This document shows positions 1-8,483 of a stretch of 48,000 bases of DNA, one piece after another. Position 1 is the stretch's first letter, and every line of letters begins with the position of its first letter. Below the pieces are notes generated by a model. That model had not been told where the DNA came from. It ran no database searches and worked only from the letters and a program-made list of their open reading frames with translations. This DNA is from Symbiodinium natans (taxonomy: Eukaryota; Sar; Dinophyceae; Suessiales; Symbiodiniaceae). Position numbers and translations under genes: made by a program. The DNA is taken from NCBI GenBank assembly GCA_905221605.1, contig CAJNDS010002173.1, forward strand, positions 312,001-360,000. Reading direction: 5' to 3'.

Positions 1-966
1 CTTTCGGGCCAACTCCGAGGTTTCGACCTGGACCAGTACCTCGGAGAGGGTACTGAGGGTGACGGACCCGTGCCCTGGGCGGTCGGCAACGACGCCGTCC
101 CAGAGCCTGCGGGCCGTGTCCAGGCCGCGGCTGTGCCGATGTGCGTCGTCGCAGCCCTTCCGGTGCGCGTCATGGTTGTCTTTGACTACGCGCGTTGGAA
201 AGAGCAGGACGCAGAGCTGACTGAGATCAGGCGCGTCTTCCAAGCGAGCCTCCCTGGAGTTTCTGTGGCTGTCAGGGGTTGTTGGGGTCCGTTTGAGGAT
301 ACCGACGGGCTTGCCTCGCATTTCGATTGCGGGGCCGGCAGGCTCGCAGGGACCAAGAAGATCAAGCGGATCAGGGTCGACTTGCTTACTTCGTGTGCCA
401 AGGTTCTTAGGGAAGCTTCGGGGTTTCGCCCGCAATTCCTCGTAGGACTTGGGCAAGGCGGGCTTGTCACAGCCGTCCTTAGGTGGCCTTTGGTTGTTGA
501 GCTCACGCTCCAAGCAAGGAACCTGCAGCGCAAGGAAGCTAGGGCTGTAGGAGAGGCTTGGGCAGGCATCAAGGCTATCTGGGCGGTGCGGCCACGCCTT
601 TGGCGCACGCAGCAAGGCCACTTGGAAGTGGCCGAGGCTTGTCCGGAACTCAAGAAGGATTTTCCGGAGCCTCCCCTGCGAGGTTTTGGGATCGTAGGGA
701 AGCAGGCATTGGGGGCGGAAGTTCTGCGGTCCTTGAGGCTGGACGCGGTTCGTTCCATCGATGATGCCAGCATTAGAGGAATGCTGGACGAACCGTCACG
801 ACCCCTCTGGGACCATGAGGGTCTGTGCATCTGCGGCAAGCGGACCTACCTGTTTTCTCGCTGCCCCGCCTGCATCGAGAAAGAGGCAGTCGATACCTCG
901 GTAGAGATAGCCGAGCGGGAGGAGCCCGAACCTCCGCTTGAGGCGTGCATTGGTCGTCAGAAGTGA
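1..966 (+). CDS. Retroelement 5' ORF with zinc-ribbon motif (partial)
   Basis: The frame is open from base 1, so the true start lies upstream; the GTG at 70 is not a credible eukaryotic start. The product is not recognised. Near its C-terminus there is a Cys motif C-x-C-x9-C-x2-C, encoded at 826-873, which could bind zinc. A Gly-rich segment (VGLGQGG, encoded at about 442-462) sits in an alternating hydrophobic and charged region that looks like an alpha/beta fold, but no catalytic signature is evident. The ORF ends at 966 and overlaps the next frame (open from 942) by 25 bases, needing a -1 type shift to continue. It could be a Gag-like or upstream Pol segment; position alone suggests this. 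Confidence 0.55.
   Translation, partial: LSGQLRGFDLDQYLGEGTEGDGPVPWAVGNDAVPEPAGRVQAAAVPMCVVAALPVRVMVVFDYARWKEQDAELTEIRRVFQASLPGVSVAVRGCWGPFEDTDGLASHFDCGAGRLAGTKKIKRIRVDLLTSCAKVLREASGFRPQFLVGLGQGGLVTAVLRWPLVVELTLQARNLQRKEARAVGEAWAGIKAIWAVRPRLWRTQQGHLEVAEACPELKKDFPEPPLRGFGIVGKQALGAEVLRSLRLDAVRSIDDASIRGMLDEPSRPLWDHEGLCICGKRTYLFSRCPACIEKEAVDTSVEIAEREEPEPPLEACIGRQK
105..133 (+). repeat. Dispersed GC-rich motif, copy 1
   Basis: Core GCGGGCCGTGTCCAGGCCGC, one of seven related copies in the retroelement. It has GGCC half-sites around a short spacer, so it can form a small imperfect hairpin. Confidence 0.6.
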
Positions 967-3900
967 ACTGGCACGGCCACCGACATGTCGTGAATGAGCA
1001 GTGTGAAGCGCTCTGGAGGTCTAAGGGCAAAGAGGTTGCCCTAGACCCCTCCTTCGGCAAGCTGATAGCCCTTGTGGGTAGGGTTACTCAGGTCATTGGC
1101 TGGCGGGCAACCGGAGAGGCTTCGGATCCCCGCAGTTCTACCCGGCAGGCGTCAAGGGTCCTTGCTCAATTCTCTTCGTCCAACGAGGGCGTAGAAGGGC
1201 ATTGGACCGCGGGCGCTATCAGTCGCGGAAAGAATGCCAATGAGTGCAAGCTGAAGGGTAGAGTTTTGGCGTTTATGGGTGAAGAGCACAAGGGCCCTGC
1301 AGTGGTTCTAGAGCTCGTTAGCCATAGCCCCATCCTGTGCATTTGGGACCATTCCTCAACCAAGGTGAAGGTCGAGTTGAAGGGCGGTGTTCCGTCTTTG
1401 AGCCTGATCGCGGAGGAGGACGAAAATCGTCGTGAGCAGCTTGCGGTCGAGGCAAGGGACGCGGCGAACATTTCGGAGTTCCGAGTCACGGGATCCCTTC
1501 GTACGGCGTGGTACGAGGGCCAGCGGCGCGATCCCTCATTGGCGGGCTCGATTCGCAAGCCAGAGCCGCCGATGGTGATCTCCGGAGACGGGTTGCTTGA
1601 GCGCGAGGTGACCCTCAGGACGGGTCAAACCGTCGTTGTCCCAGTGGTTCCCAACGGGGCTGCGGGCGCGAATGGAGTGACCTGGCGCCGCGCTTGCTAC
1701 AATTCAGTCCACTGCGGAGTCCTTGGGGCCCATAGGTCCGCTGAGGTTACCATCAAACTGCTCGAGAGGGCAGTCTGGTGGCCCGACTTAGAGAAAGATG
1801 TGCGGACCTGGGTCGCCAAATGTCTCGCTTGCATTAAGGGCCGCTCTCGACCGACGAAGGTCGAGGCTCGTGCGGTCAAATGTGGCGCCGAGACATGCTG
1901 GCAGGAAGTCAGCGTGGACTGTGAAGGCCCGAACCGAGAGGACAGGGAAGGGCATAGGTACTCGCTTACGTACTTCGATTGCCTCAGTCATGCTGTCCTC
2001 CTCGAGCCGATGAGGTCTCTGACTCATGCTGAAGTCAGGAGGGCGTTCGTACGCTGTGTGCTTCGCAGCAGGACGATCCCGAGCCTCATCAGGTCGGATA
2101 GAGGGCCAGAGTTCAAGAATGCGCTCATGGCAGAACTCAGCGCTATGCTTGGGACCGAGTGGCGGTTCAGCGCGCCCTTGAGGCCTTGTGAGTTGGGCGC
2201 AAACGAGCGAGTCCACCAAGAAGTTCAAAAGGTGCTGGGGGCGGTCGTCAGGCAAGTCGGCGCCTCCCTTTCCGAAGCTTGGTCGGATTGCCTCGTGGTG
2301 GCGGAGTACGTTATAGATAACACTCCGGGACCCCACGGGTATACCCCGAGGGACCTAGAGCGGAGCTGGTCGCTCGCTCTACCACTTGAAAAGGACGTCC
2401 TGCGAGACGCCTTGCAGTTTGAACCCATCTCTGATTGGGCTCGGAGCCAGTTTAAGCAGTTCTCGGAACTAGCTGCTGCGGTCCGAGAGCACTGGACGCG
2501 GTCTTCAGAAGCGCGGGCGAAACTTGCAAATCGCCATAGGCGCACTGTGGACCTTAAGCCAGGCGACCGAGTGGTCTGGAACGCTCCGAGGGCCCGTTCA
2601 GAGGGGGCGGGGCGTGTGCCTTGGAAACCGGGTCTGACCGGCCCCTGGCGCGTGTTGGAAGTCAAGGGCCACAGGCTCACCTTGGAGCCCGTGTCGATGG
2701 AGTCGGGGGGTACTTCTTCCGCCCGGCGCGGCCCGATGGAGGCGCACGCAGAAGACTGCATTCTTGTTCCTGCGGATGCAGATGGCGCGGAATCCCGCGA
2801 GCCGGTCGTCTTTGAGGACGATGGAACCGGCGGGGACGGCTCGTCTCGCCCCAGCTTAGGGCAACAGGTTCAAGGCGACGCCAAGCAAGTGGAGTTGAGG
2901 GACTTCGTCCTCCGCCTTGGTGACCGCATTGCCTATCGGGGTGTAGGTGGAGGCCCGAAGGTGTGCAGGTTAGGGCGGGTCACGCAGGTAGATGCTGCCC
3001 GTGCGCAGGTCGGCGTGCACCGCTATCTCCCCGACGCCAGCGGGGTTCGCGTCAAATGGCGGCTTGCATACATCGCCGAGGACGGTGCGCTCACGCTTTC
3101 AGAGGGGACTCGTCCGGCCCACGAAGCGGTTTCCGTCAGGGAGATCATTTCCAAGATCGACCTGAACCGCGACGGCGTGCTTGCTGCAGCCTCGGCCAGA
3201 AAGTTGGACAAGGGGGCGTACTCGTTGCAGGACAGGACGCTCGAGAGAGCGTCTCGCACTGGCACGGGTGTGCTCTCGATCCGAGAGGCCCTCGCGGACC
3301 TCTTGGTCGCGGAACCCCGCGTGTTGCAGCCTAAGGCTTCCCCAGAGTCGGGTGCTGTCGAAAGTTGGTTCCGGCAGTATTTCCTTGGAGGGGTTGCCGA
3401 CGTCTTAGAGGTTGCTTGGGGTGACGCGGTCGTCTCCGACGCGGCTAGGAGGCACGGGTACAGGGTTGCTCCCGCTTTTGTGCAAGGCAAGCAGGCCTAC
3501 GGGATCACCTGGAACCTGGCCGCAGAAGAGCACTTAGAGGCCATTAGCGGCGCTGTTCTGCGCACAGAGCCGAAGGTGCTCGTGATTGGGCTCGAGGGCA
3601 AGAATGTGCCCCGAGCTTTCCTCCAACTAGTCGTCCGGTGTGCGCAGGAACGCACGCGCGCGGGCGCCCACGTCGCGCTGCGTTTGCAGGCGCAAAAGGG
3701 CGAGTGGGAACCCTGGCGGCTAGAGGAGTGGGGCGCCTTGTTTGGGACGCTCGCAGAGCCACGCTGGCCTTGGGCTTTCGTGCGGGCTGACATGTGCCAG
3801 TTCGCGCGGGCCAGTGGCCGCGGCAACCTCGTTGAGAGCGGGGCCCTGTGGCTCGCCGATTTCAGCTTAGAATCGGTAGGTTTGAGGTGTAGTAGGCCGG

Positions 3901-4250
3901 ATGCGTTAGGCGCAGTGCAGCACAAGCACGTTGAGCGCGCGCAAGCCGACTACAACCTCATAGGGGCGGCTTTCTGCGCTTCGCTCCAGGACCTTGGTCT
4001 GAGGGGCGCAGAAGAGCTGTGCACCGCTGCAGTAGAAAGCTTTCCAGCCACTGCGGGTGCAGATAGCGTCGCGGCTGCGCCACAGCCCTCTCCAGTCGTT
4101 CCCCTCCCGGACGTGCGCTCGGGCGAGGACCTCACGCCAGCAGAGCGTGCGGAGCTGGATAAGGAGGTGGATAAGTACGCCGCTGATCGAGAAGGAAGCG
4201 TTTTGGCGAACCAAGGCGGACGCCAAGGACTGGGATTCCGTCCGGGCTGA
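942..4250 (+). CDS. Retroelement Pol segment: Ty3-type integrase plus methyltransferase-like domain
   Basis: Integrase inserts the reverse-transcribed element into host DNA. Counting from the GTG at 945, the finger is H256-x6-H263-x29-C293-x2-C296. The catalytic core has D325, D385 and E421, with exactly 35 residues between the last two, so the DD35E triad is intact. A GPY/F-like module follows at about residues 540-585 (PGDRVVW, then GLTGPWRV). Residues 815-975 resemble a class I methyltransferase fold (LEVAWGDA as motif I), but the match is weak. No ATG lies near the start, so expression would need a shift from the upstream frame or fusion to it. The C-terminal acidic linker continues in frame +1 at about 4195, where the reverse transcriptase starts; a one-base shift separates them. 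Integrase confidence is high, methyltransferase low. Confidence 0.88.
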   Translation, partial: GVHWSSEVNWHGHRHVVNEQCEALWRSKGKEVALDPSFGKLIALVGRVTQVIGWRATGEASDPRSSTRQASRVLAQFSSSNEGVEGHWTAGAISRGKNANECKLKGRVLAFMGEEHKGPAVVLELVSHSPILCIWDHSSTKVKVELKGGVPSLSLIAEEDENRREQLAVEARDAANISEFRVTGSLRTAWYEGQRRDPSLAGSIRKPEPPMVISGDGLLEREVTLRTGQTVVVPVVPNGAAGANGVTWRRACYNSVHCGVLGAHRSAEVTIKLLERAVWWPDLEKDVRTWVAKCLACIKGRSRPTKVEARAVKCGAETCWQEVSVDCEGPNREDREGHRYSLTYFDCLSHAVLLEPMRSLTHAEVRRAFVRCVLRSRTIPSLIRSDRGPEFKNALMAELSAMLGTEWRFSAPLRPCELGANERVHQEVQKVLGAVVRQVGASLSEAWSDCLVVAEYVIDNTPGPHGYTPRDLERSWSLALPLEKDVLRDALQFEPISDWARSQFKQFSELAAAVREHWTRSSEARAKLANRHRRTVDLKPGDRVVWNAPRARSEGAGRVPWKPGLTGPWRVLEVKGHRLTLEPVSMESGGTSSARRGPMEAHAEDCILVPADADGAESREPVVFEDDGTGGDGSSRPSLGQQVQGDAKQVELRDFVLRLGDRIAYRGVGGGPKVCRLGRVTQVDAARAQVGVHRYLPDASGVRVKWRLAYIAEDGALTLSEGTRPAHEAVSVREIISKIDLNRDGVLAAASARKLDKGAYSLQDRTLERASRTGTGVLSIREALADLLVAEPRVLQPKASPESGAVESWFRQYFLGGVADVLEVAWGDAVVSDAARRHGYRVAPAFVQGKQAYGITWNLAAEEHLEAISGAVLRTEPKVLVIGLEGKNVPRAFLQLVVRCAQERTRAGAHVALRLQAQKGEWEPWRLEEWGALFGTLAEPRWPWAFVRADMCQFARASGRGNLVESGALWLADFSLESVGLRCSRPDALGAVQHKHVERAQADYNLIGAAFCASLQDLGLRGAEELCTAAVESFPATAGADSVAAAPQPSPVVPLPDVRSGEDLTPAERAELDKEVDKYAADREGSVLANQGGRQGLGFRPG

Positions 4251-5757
4251 CCTTGAGGTCTATGCTCTTGCGGGCGAGAAGGTCGCGGAGGATCCTAGGC
4301 GCACCGAGGCCTATAGAGACCTCGTATGGTCGGGTTTGAAGATCGAGCCTGGACCAACCAGACCAGGGCTGACCGATGCTGACATCGCAGCCGTCAGAGA
4401 GGTCATACGGCGAAAGGCCGCTGGGTTCTGGGTGGAGGACACCACCAGGACCACGGTCAGGAAGTTCGCCCATGACTGCATCCCCACCGGGCCGCCGGTC
4501 TCGTCCCAGCCTCACAGTCTGAGGGGCGAGTCCGCGCAATGGGTCGACGACAAGCTTGAAGAAGAATGCAAGCGGGGTCAGTTGATCCGCGGCAGCTCGG
4601 CTTGGGGATCTGCGCCGTTTCCGACCAAGGAAATGCCCAGCTACAAGCGGCATAGGAAGCGACGCTTGGTGGTTGACTACCGCCGTGTGAATGCCCGAAT
4701 TAAGCGCTCCACGTACTATTGTCGGCGGGGTAGCGATGTGCTCGCCGCCGCAGTGGGTTCGGTTTGGTATACCTTCGTGGATGCGGTTAGTGGGTTCAAT
4801 CAGATTAGGAACACCAAGCGTGCTCGCGAGGTGTTGGCCATTGTGGCAAGATCAGGGAAATATCTCCCTGTCGGCCTCACCTTTGGCCCGATTAACGGCC
4901 CAGATGATTTCAACTTTGTGGTTGATAGGGCCTATGCCCCCGGCAGAGGTAGGCGCCTTAAGTATACTAAGGAGTGGATAGCCTACGTGGATGATCTTAC
5001 TGTTAGGACGGGTAGGGTCATTGATGGGCAGTTTTTCACTGATGCCCAAGCCGAGGGGGCGGTGCGCGAAGCGTGCGCCAAGGGGGCAGTCGCGGCTCCG
5101 CAGAGCGCGTCGTCTGCTCTTGAAGCCTTAGGCGTTCGCGGTGCGCACAACTCCAAGCGCGCGAACCATGACGCAGCGCGCTCAGACCAGAATCACCCCA
5201 CGCGCGTTCTGATGCTCAGGATGTTGGGGCTGTTCGGGTGTTTCTGTGTTCAGGGCGGGTGTTTTTGGGGCGGGCCGTTTCCCAGGTCGCCGGTCTGCGG
5301 GCAGAAGGATTTTTCGTCGTTCGTCGCGTGCAGCTTCGTTCGTTTGTCCCGCAGCCAGTGTCTTGCAAGCAGGCCTAGAGGTTCGGTCCAAGGTCGAAGC
5401 AGAAGCCGTAGAAGCCTTAAAGCCCAGACCTTAAGAAAACTCCCCAAACCCCCGCCGCAGCGGTTCAAGTGTGTTGTAGAGTCTAGGGTAGGTAGTCCCT
5501 CCCCGCGTTCGTGCCTGTGCACTGCGCCCCGCTGCGGGTCGCGACCAGACCGCGCGGGAGCGACCGATCGGTCGCCCGGACCTTCGTGGTCAACCACAAG
5601 GCCCCGCTGCGGGCCGTGCCCTGGCCGCGCGGGAGCGGCTGCCTACCACTACTGCACACCGGCCCCTTGCAGCGGGCCGTGTCCTGGCCGCTCAAGGGCG
5701 CGTCAGGTTTCCCTCGCCCATCGGAGGTCCAGCAAAGCCGCGGGCCTCAGTGCCGCG
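4057..5757 (+). CDS. Retroelement reverse transcriptase, followed by an open spacer
   Basis: The enzyme copies element RNA into DNA. Homologous sequence starts at about 4195, after the overlap with the integrase frame. Visible motifs are VVDYRRVN (from 4669), palm motif A as FVDAVSGFNQ with its Asp codon at 4780, motif B as LTFGPINGPDDF (about 4876-4911), and the catalytic YVDD at 4984-4995. The motifs are Ty3-like rather than copia-like. Recognisable pol sequence ends near 5210 (HPTR), with no RNase H domain after it. The frame stays open through 5215-5757, a Cys-, Arg- and Pro-rich stretch that looks like translated non-coding DNA and contains three copies of the dispersed GC-rich motif. 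The open frame runs on into the next ORF, so a fusion cannot be excluded; a separate cistron starting at the ATG at 5758 fits better. Confidence 0.87.
5529..5691 (+). repeat. Dispersed GC-rich motif, copies 2-4 (cluster)
   Basis: Three copies lie in the spacer between reverse transcriptase and the Tpt1-like ORF, at about 5531-5557, 5605-5632 and 5667-5691. Copies 2 and 3 share flanks (gccccgctgcgg before, cgcgcgggagcg after) and copy 4 is looser. Placed just upstream of the ATG at 5758, the cluster could be a promoter, insulator or RNA structure. Confidence 0.65.
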
Positions 5758-7497
5758 ATGGGTGGAGGAGGGTCGAAGGGCAGGGGCAAGAGCAAGAGCC
5801 CTGGCCCTCAGGGCCGGAAGGGCCCGCCCACGATAGACGACGTGCAGCGCAGGCTAGTCCGATGCATGCGGCACGGCGAAGCTGGTTGTAGAGGCCGGTT
5901 CGCTCCAGGCGGCCTCTACCCGGTTGATGAGTTGATCGAGCAACTTGGCATCACCATCAACCAGTACAACCAGGCGGTCGCGCACGACGCCAACCAGCGG
6001 AAGCCGAGGTTGGATACCTCACACGCTGGCTTCCTGCGTGCCTTCCAAGGCCACTCGGCCGATTGCGGCCATCCTATGGGGTTCATGATGGAGGGTCTGA
6101 GTGAGACCGCCATCAACGAGCTTATAGACCGGTATGGCCCGGCCATGTGGCACGGCACGGACCTGCATGTCGTGCCGAGCTTGATTCAGAACGGCTTGAT
6201 CCCCGGCGGCGGGCCGAGAGGCCGCCTCGGGGTGCACTACGTCCTAGGCCACTGCCCCACGCAGTGGGAGGACGGGAGACGCGGGTTCCGCCGCGGATCG
6301 ACTTGCATAGTCGAAGTCCGGCTGGCGGTCCTGCGGGACGCCGGAGTGCCTATCTATTCGGGAGCGGATGGGGTGGCTCTCACTGGCCAGATTAGGGCCA
6401 CCGGCATCTCCCGCATCTGGGCACTCCCCAAGGGCTCGCCTGTTTACTCAGTCTTGATTGCTGAGTTAGAAGTGGATCGGTTGGTCCAGCATGTCGACCT
6501 AAGGAGTTTAGGCGACGCCAGTGCGGGCCCATACCCGCCGTTGGGGCGAGGACCGAGACTGGGCACGGTCCAGGCGTCCCAAGCTGCTGCGGCCAGCAGT
6601 GGCGCGGCGAGCTCCTCGACGGTTGTGCTGGCCGCTGCGGGCCGTGTCATGGCCGCGGGGGCCGCCCAACCTGTTACCCCTCCTAAGGCCGCGCCTAAGG
6701 CCAAAGGGCGGCCCTTAGGGACTCCTAGGACTTCGATCGTTCCAGCGAAGCCCAAGGTGTACCCTAGGCGCAACGTCCCTGGCCCCAATGTCCTCGAGGC
6801 CGAAGACTCGCTCGAGGAAGAGGCAGCCCGAGAAGCTGAAGGTGTCGAGGAAGATAGTTCCAGCTCGGATCTTCCCGACACGCGGGCGCCTCCAGCCGCG
6901 GTCAAGGTGAAGGAGGACGAGGAGCCCGCTGATGGGGCCCATGCCGAGAGCACAGAGGAAGGGTTCCTCGAGCTCGGCCAAACGGTGGTCAGCAGCGCGA
7001 AGGAGTACCTCGCGCGGTCCGAAGCTCTTCTGAGAGCGCAGAAGCTCCAGTCGAAGATACTGGAGGTGGCGGGAACCGCGATGGTGAAGCTAGAGAAGAT
7101 CACCAAGCGCGCCGAGAGGGAGAGAATCGGGCGGCCGGGGAAGGCGCCGACGGGGAAGAGGTGTCTGACGATGGTCAGGACGCCCCCGGGGTTGCGGGGT
7201 CGAGCAGTTCCGCCAGGCCTTCAGGAGGCGGGACCGTCCAGTCCGCCACGGCCCCAGAGGAGCCTCGCCCCAACGCTGACGGCCACTATGGATGCTCAGC
7301 TCCTGGATGCGGGCTGGCCTTTGAGTCGCTGGTGCAGTACCACTTGCATCAGGCGGCCTGCCAGGGCGCCTCTCTTCCGCCCAACCTGGGGATCAGCCCC
7401 TCCGCACCTCTTGACCCTTTTCGTCAAGACTGGCGGGGACGGTTGTTCCGCCGAGGAAAGGACGGTGAGTATGGGGAGGTGCCCATGCTCCGAGTGA
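5758..7497 (+). CDS. Tpt1/KptA-family RNA 2'-phosphotransferase-like protein
   Basis: Tpt1/KptA enzymes move an internal RNA 2'-phosphate to NAD+, classically at the splice junction of ligated tRNA. From the ATG at 5758 the protein starts MGGGGSKGRGKSK. The family domain spans about residues 28-215: R38-H39 (the paired Arg-His of the active site), a PVDELI winged-helix segment at 55-60, R84, then LRAFQGHS at 93-100 (family IRAxQGHS). HGT follows at 132-134, QNGL at 144-147, a GFRRGS segment at 176-181, and VPIYSGADGVALTGQ at 197-211 (family FYxSxNGVxLTxG). The key Arg and His residues appear kept. Residues from about 220 on are low-complexity Ala/Pro/Glu-rich with a short helical stretch. From about 7080-7160 the natural sequence appears to pass into frame 3, so the last 110 or so residues in this frame are probably not real. 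The setting, behind a reverse transcriptase, is unusual. Activity is untested. Confidence 0.85.
   Translation: MGGGGSKGRGKSKSPGPQGRKGPPTIDDVQRRLVRCMRHGEAGCRGRFAPGGLYPVDELIEQLGITINQYNQAVAHDANQRKPRLDTSHAGFLRAFQGHSADCGHPMGFMMEGLSETAINELIDRYGPAMWHGTDLHVVPSLIQNGLIPGGGPRGRLGVHYVLGHCPTQWEDGRRGFRRGSTCIVEVRLAVLRDAGVPIYSGADGVALTGQIRATGISRIWALPKGSPVYSVLIAELEVDRLVQHVDLRSLGDASAGPYPPLGRGPRLGTVQASQAAAASSGAASSSTVVLAAAGRVMAAGAAQPVTPPKAAPKAKGRPLGTPRTSIVPAKPKVYPRRNVPGPNVLEAEDSLEEEAAREAEGVEEDSSSSDLPDTRAPPAAVKVKEDEEPADGAHAESTEEGFLELGQTVVSSAKEYLARSEALLRAQKLQSKILEVAGTAMVKLEKITKRAERERIGRPGKAPTGKRCLTMVRTPPGLRGRAVPPGLQEAGPSSPPRPQRSLAPTLTATMDAQLLDAGWPLSRWCSTTCIRRPARAPLFRPTWGSAPPHLLTLFVKTGGDGCSAEERTVSMGRCPCSE
6633..6660 (+). 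repeat. Dispersed GC-rich motif, copy 5
   Basis: Core GCGGGCCGTGTCATGGCCGC inside the low-complexity tail of the Tpt1-like ORF. Confidence 0.6.
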
Positions 7498-7772
7498 TTC
7501 GGTACCACAAAGCCAACGGGTACGATCACTCGAAGGTCCCGCTCCTGAAGAGAGGGGACCGAATCCAGCTTGAGGACGGGTCGCACCACATTTATGGTGG
7601 TAGTCATCCGCCGGGGTGGCTTCGCGACGACCCCGAGCTGGATCCCGCTCCAGAGAGCAGCAGTGGAGGGTCCACGCCCAAGAGCGAGCCCAAAGAGGAG
7701 GCCGAGCCGAGACCTCCGCGGGAAGCAGCTCCGCGCGGGCGGGCCCTCGAGCCGCCGAAGGGCGACGTTTAG
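7023..7772 (+). CDS. Acidic linker and C2HC zinc-finger segment
   Basis: Frame 3 is open here and gives an acidic Gly/Ser/Glu-rich lead into a finger, which is why I place the natural reading frame here rather than in frame 1 downstream of about 7160. The finger is C-x4-C-x12-H-x3-C (CSAPGCGLAF through HQAAC, encoded at about 7290-7358), a C2HC variant of the classic C2H2 finger. A basic and aromatic block follows (RVIRYHKANGYDHSKVP), then a Pro/Glu-rich tail. An in-frame TAG at 7770-7772 ends it, but the same frame reopens at once into the next segment, so this may be the N-terminal part of a larger protein or the C-terminal tail of the Tpt1-like one. Function unknown; nucleic-acid binding is a fair guess from the finger. 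Confidence 0.5.
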   Translation, partial: SSSESAEAPVEDTGGGGNRDGEAREDHQARREGENRAAGEGADGEEVSDDGQDAPGVAGSSSSARPSGGGTVQSATAPEEPRPNADGHYGCSAPGCGLAFESLVQYHLHQAACQGASLPPNLGISPSAPLDPFRQDWRGRLFRRGKDGEYGEVPMLRVIRYHKANGYDHSKVPLLKRGDRIQLEDGSHHIYGGSHPPGWLRDDPELDPAPESSSGGSTPKSEPKEEAEPRPPREAAPRGRALEPPKGDV

Positions 7773-8483
7773 CAACGCCTTGCGGAGCGTCGTTCCAAAC
7801 GGGATTATTCGCCAGACCTGGTGACGCCTCTTGACGATCTCCATGCCCAGGAGATCGATTCCTTCTTCGCGGGCGACCCAGCCGCGGACAGCCTTGACGT
7901 CATTCTGATGCGCGCCGAGGTTCGCACTGAGTCCCACCTCAAGGTTGGCCGGGAGGAGGAAGAGCCCCTGGTCAAGGAGGAACAGGAGGAGGAAACAGAG
8001 GTTGTCAAAGACGAGGAGGTCTCGGTTGAAATGGAGGAGGGCACCGCGGATGAGGCGGACGAAGTCGCCCTCCCAGCCAACCGAGCCTACGTCGAAGGCC
8101 GTTTCTACCCCTACGGCAGCTGGCGGTGCTTCTTCTGCGAAGCCATTAACCCGGTCACCGAGGACCAGTGCCTCACCACGCACGCGGGCGGCCCGAACGC
8201 GGGCGCCCCGTGCGACGGCCGATGGATCAATGGGATCGACATCGGGTGGTGGGAGGTAGATCCTCAAACCGCGCCGGAGCAATGGCGGCGGAGGTTTTCT
8301 GCCGAAGAGCTTGAAGAACAGCAAGCGCGGGCAGATGCCGCGAGGCTTCTCAGCGATGAGGAACTCGCTGAAGCCCTCCAGGCGGCCGAGGAGGCGCGGG
8401 CGGCCGAGCGCGCCAAAAGCGGGAGCGGCGCCAGGCGGAGAAGGCGGAGCGCGATGATCACATCAGCGAGGCGCTCCGCATAG
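7773..8483 (+). CDS. RanBP2-type zinc-finger segment (continues across a frameshift)
   Basis: This segment is in the same frame as the preceding C2HC segment and is separated from it only by the TAG at 7770. The first ATG-like start would be late, and reading from 7773 gives a charged, plausible lead. A long Glu-rich stretch (about 7950-8075) precedes a finger-like motif W-x-C-x2-C-x3-N-x6-C encoded at 8121-8171. It matches the first part of the RanBP2-type consensus, but the final Cys lies 13 residues on instead of two. The tail is a Glu/Ala/Arg coiled-coil-like helix. After about 8410 this frame turns into an Arg-run and stops at 8483, while frame 2 carries on the helix and a second, perfect finger. 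RanBP2-type fingers bind RNA or ubiquitin in known proteins; the role here is unknown. Confidence 0.5.
   Translation, partial: QRLAERRSKRDYSPDLVTPLDDLHAQEIDSFFAGDPAADSLDVILMRAEVRTESHLKVGREEEEPLVKEEQEEETEVVKDEEVSVEMEEGTADEADEVALPANRAYVEGRFYPYGSWRCFFCEAINPVTEDQCLTTHAGGPNAGAPCDGRWINGIDIGWWEVDPQTAPEQWRRRFSAEELEEQQARADAARLLSDEELAEALQAAEEARAAERAKSGSGARRRRRSAMITSARRSA

Noticed and set aside
186-839. Long minus-strand ORF opposite the first retroelement ORF
   Set aside because: Shadow of a GC-rich coding frame; Ser/Pro/Arg-rich with no domain.
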